In this document: positions 23,269 through 24,063 of the stretch, piece after piece
Position numbering within the stretch: the stretch's first letter is position 1
How the letters are laid out: each line of letters begins with the position of its first letter
DNA from: JBHIDJ01 sp046760105
Lineage (GTDB): Bacteria > Pseudomonadota > Gammaproteobacteria > Acidiferrobacterales > SPGG2
Assembly: GCA_046760105.1 (NCBI GenBank)
Contig: JBHIDJ010000041.1
Coordinates: 1-24,063, forward strand
DNA: 24,063 bases
Direction of reading: 5' to 3'
Made by a program: the position numbers and the translations under genes
Notes under the pieces: generated by a model
What the model was told of the DNA's origin: nothing
Seen by the model: only the letters and a program-made list of their open reading frames with translations
Databases searched by the model: none

Positions 23269-24063
23269 GTGGCCAACCATCCCCACTTTCTCGTTATCGA
23301 CGGTTACGACCGCAGTGGGCGCGAAGCGCTCGCGGCTGGTGGCGCTACGCCGGCGGGCGAACTCTATTCCCAGACGCTGAAGAAATGTCATTCGAGTTGC
23401 GACGTCGACATTATCTACCCCGCGGATCCTGGTGTTTCACTGCCGCAAGGCACAGCACTGGAATCCTACGATGGCATCGCCTGGACCGGATCGAGCCTAA
23501 CAATTTATGCGGACGACCCACGCGTACAGCCCCAGATCGAGCTGGCGAAGGCGGCGTTCGAGACGAAGGTGCCGAGCTTCGGTAGCTGTTGGGCAGCACA
23601 AATCGCTGTCGTCGCAGCCGGAGGTCGTTGCGCGGCAAATCCGCGTGGTCGCGAGATGGGTATCGCACGCAAGATCGCACTGACACCGGAAGGGCGCGCG
23701 CATCCGTTGTATGCCGGCAAGCCCGATGTGTTCGATGCCTTCATTAGTCATGAGGACGAGGTCACGCACTTACCCCCGGGCGCGATGCTGTTGGCCTCTA
23801 ACGCGTTTACGAACGTGCAGGCCGTGGCCGTGACGCACAATGGTGGAACGTGCTGGGGCCTGCAGTACCATCCGGAGTACGACTTGCATGAGCTCGCACG
23901 ACTTACGTACTGCCGCATCGCAAAATTGGTGAAACTGGGTTTCTTTGCTGACCGTGACTCCGCACTCGACTACATCGATAAACTGGAGATCTTACACCAG
24001 GACCCAAGCCGTCAAGATCTCGCTTGGCTACTCGGGATCGACGCCGATGTCATGAACGAGGAC
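23269..24063 (+). CDS. Class I glutamine amidotransferase-like protein (3' end outside the window)
   Basis: The reading frame from GTG 23269 stays open to the window edge (265 codons, partial). It contains the class I GATase triad: C107 in FGSCWAAQ, and H201 and E203 in GLQYHPEY. The nucleophile elbow is GSCWAAQ where most members have GxCxGxQ. The N-terminal VIDGYDRSGREALAAGG and YDGIAWTGSS fit the GMP-synthase-like GATase branch (also seen in gamma-glutamyl hydrolases). No synthetase domain is visible in the part present. It probably hydrolyses glutamine or a gamma-glutamyl compound and may be co-transcribed with the HAD gene. Confidence 0.85.
   Translation, partial: MANHPHFLVIDGYDRSGREALAAGGATPAGELYSQTLKKCHSSCDVDIIYPADPGVSLPQGTALESYDGIAWTGSSLTIYADDPRVQPQIELAKAAFETKVPSFGSCWAAQIAVVAAGGRCAANPRGREMGIARKIALTPEGRAHPLYAGKPDVFDAFISHEDEVTHLPPGAMLLASNAFTNVQAVAVTHNGGTCWGLQYHPEYDLHELARLTYCRIAKLVKLGFFADRDSALDYIDKLEILHQDPSRQDLAWLLGIDADVMNED

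Overview
The window is a gene-dense bacterial chromosome segment of about 24 kb, with GC in the high 50s % by eye and about 22 protein genes, nearly all on the + strand. It carries no rRNA, tRNA, CRISPR array, transposase or recognisable replication origin. The gene families, the frequent GTG/TTG starts and the Shine-Dalgarno sites fit a proteobacterium. Alpha- or Gammaproteobacteria are likeliest, but the sequence alone does not settle the class.

Layout. (1) 8-2159: a divergent pair, an EamA-type exporter (-) and a tandem-domain universal stress protein (+). (2) 2333-4845: RidA, an EctD-like PhyH dioxygenase and a divergent serine hydroxymethyltransferase (SHMT) homologue, the last two overlapping by 4 nt. 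(3) 4842-8403: a DUF4743/Nudix hydrolase enclosed by two inverted arrays of 7-nt repeats, then a MATE exporter and a zinc-less MDR oxidoreductase. (4) 8605-12595: class III aminotransferase, double-SIS protein, SDR, cupin and small periplasmic protein, very tightly packed. (5) 12804-21344: a quaternary-amine ABC importer (binding protein, ATPase, double-length fused permease), a choline-kinase-like phosphotransferase, an FAD/GcvT dehydrogenase of the dimethylglycine/sarcosine type, and a second choline-kinase-like phosphotransferase. (6) 21430-22150: an AT-rich 2OG-Fe(II) oxygenase on the - strand, probably acquired. (7) 22493-end: a HAD phosphatase-like protein and a class I glutamine amidotransferase cut by the window edge.

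How they may work together (inference): region 5 looks like uptake of an N-methylated or quaternary amine followed by oxidative demethylation, with the one-carbon unit passed to tetrahydrofolate by the GcvT part. The two kinases on either side suggest that a phosphorylated intermediate is involved. The PLP enzymes, RidA and the SHMT-like protein upstream could process the resulting amino compound and one-carbon units. The substrate is not identifiable from sequence. The most unusual non-coding features are the paired inverted heptamer arrays around the Nudix gene and a 10-codon leader ORF with an internal hairpin ahead of the second kinase.
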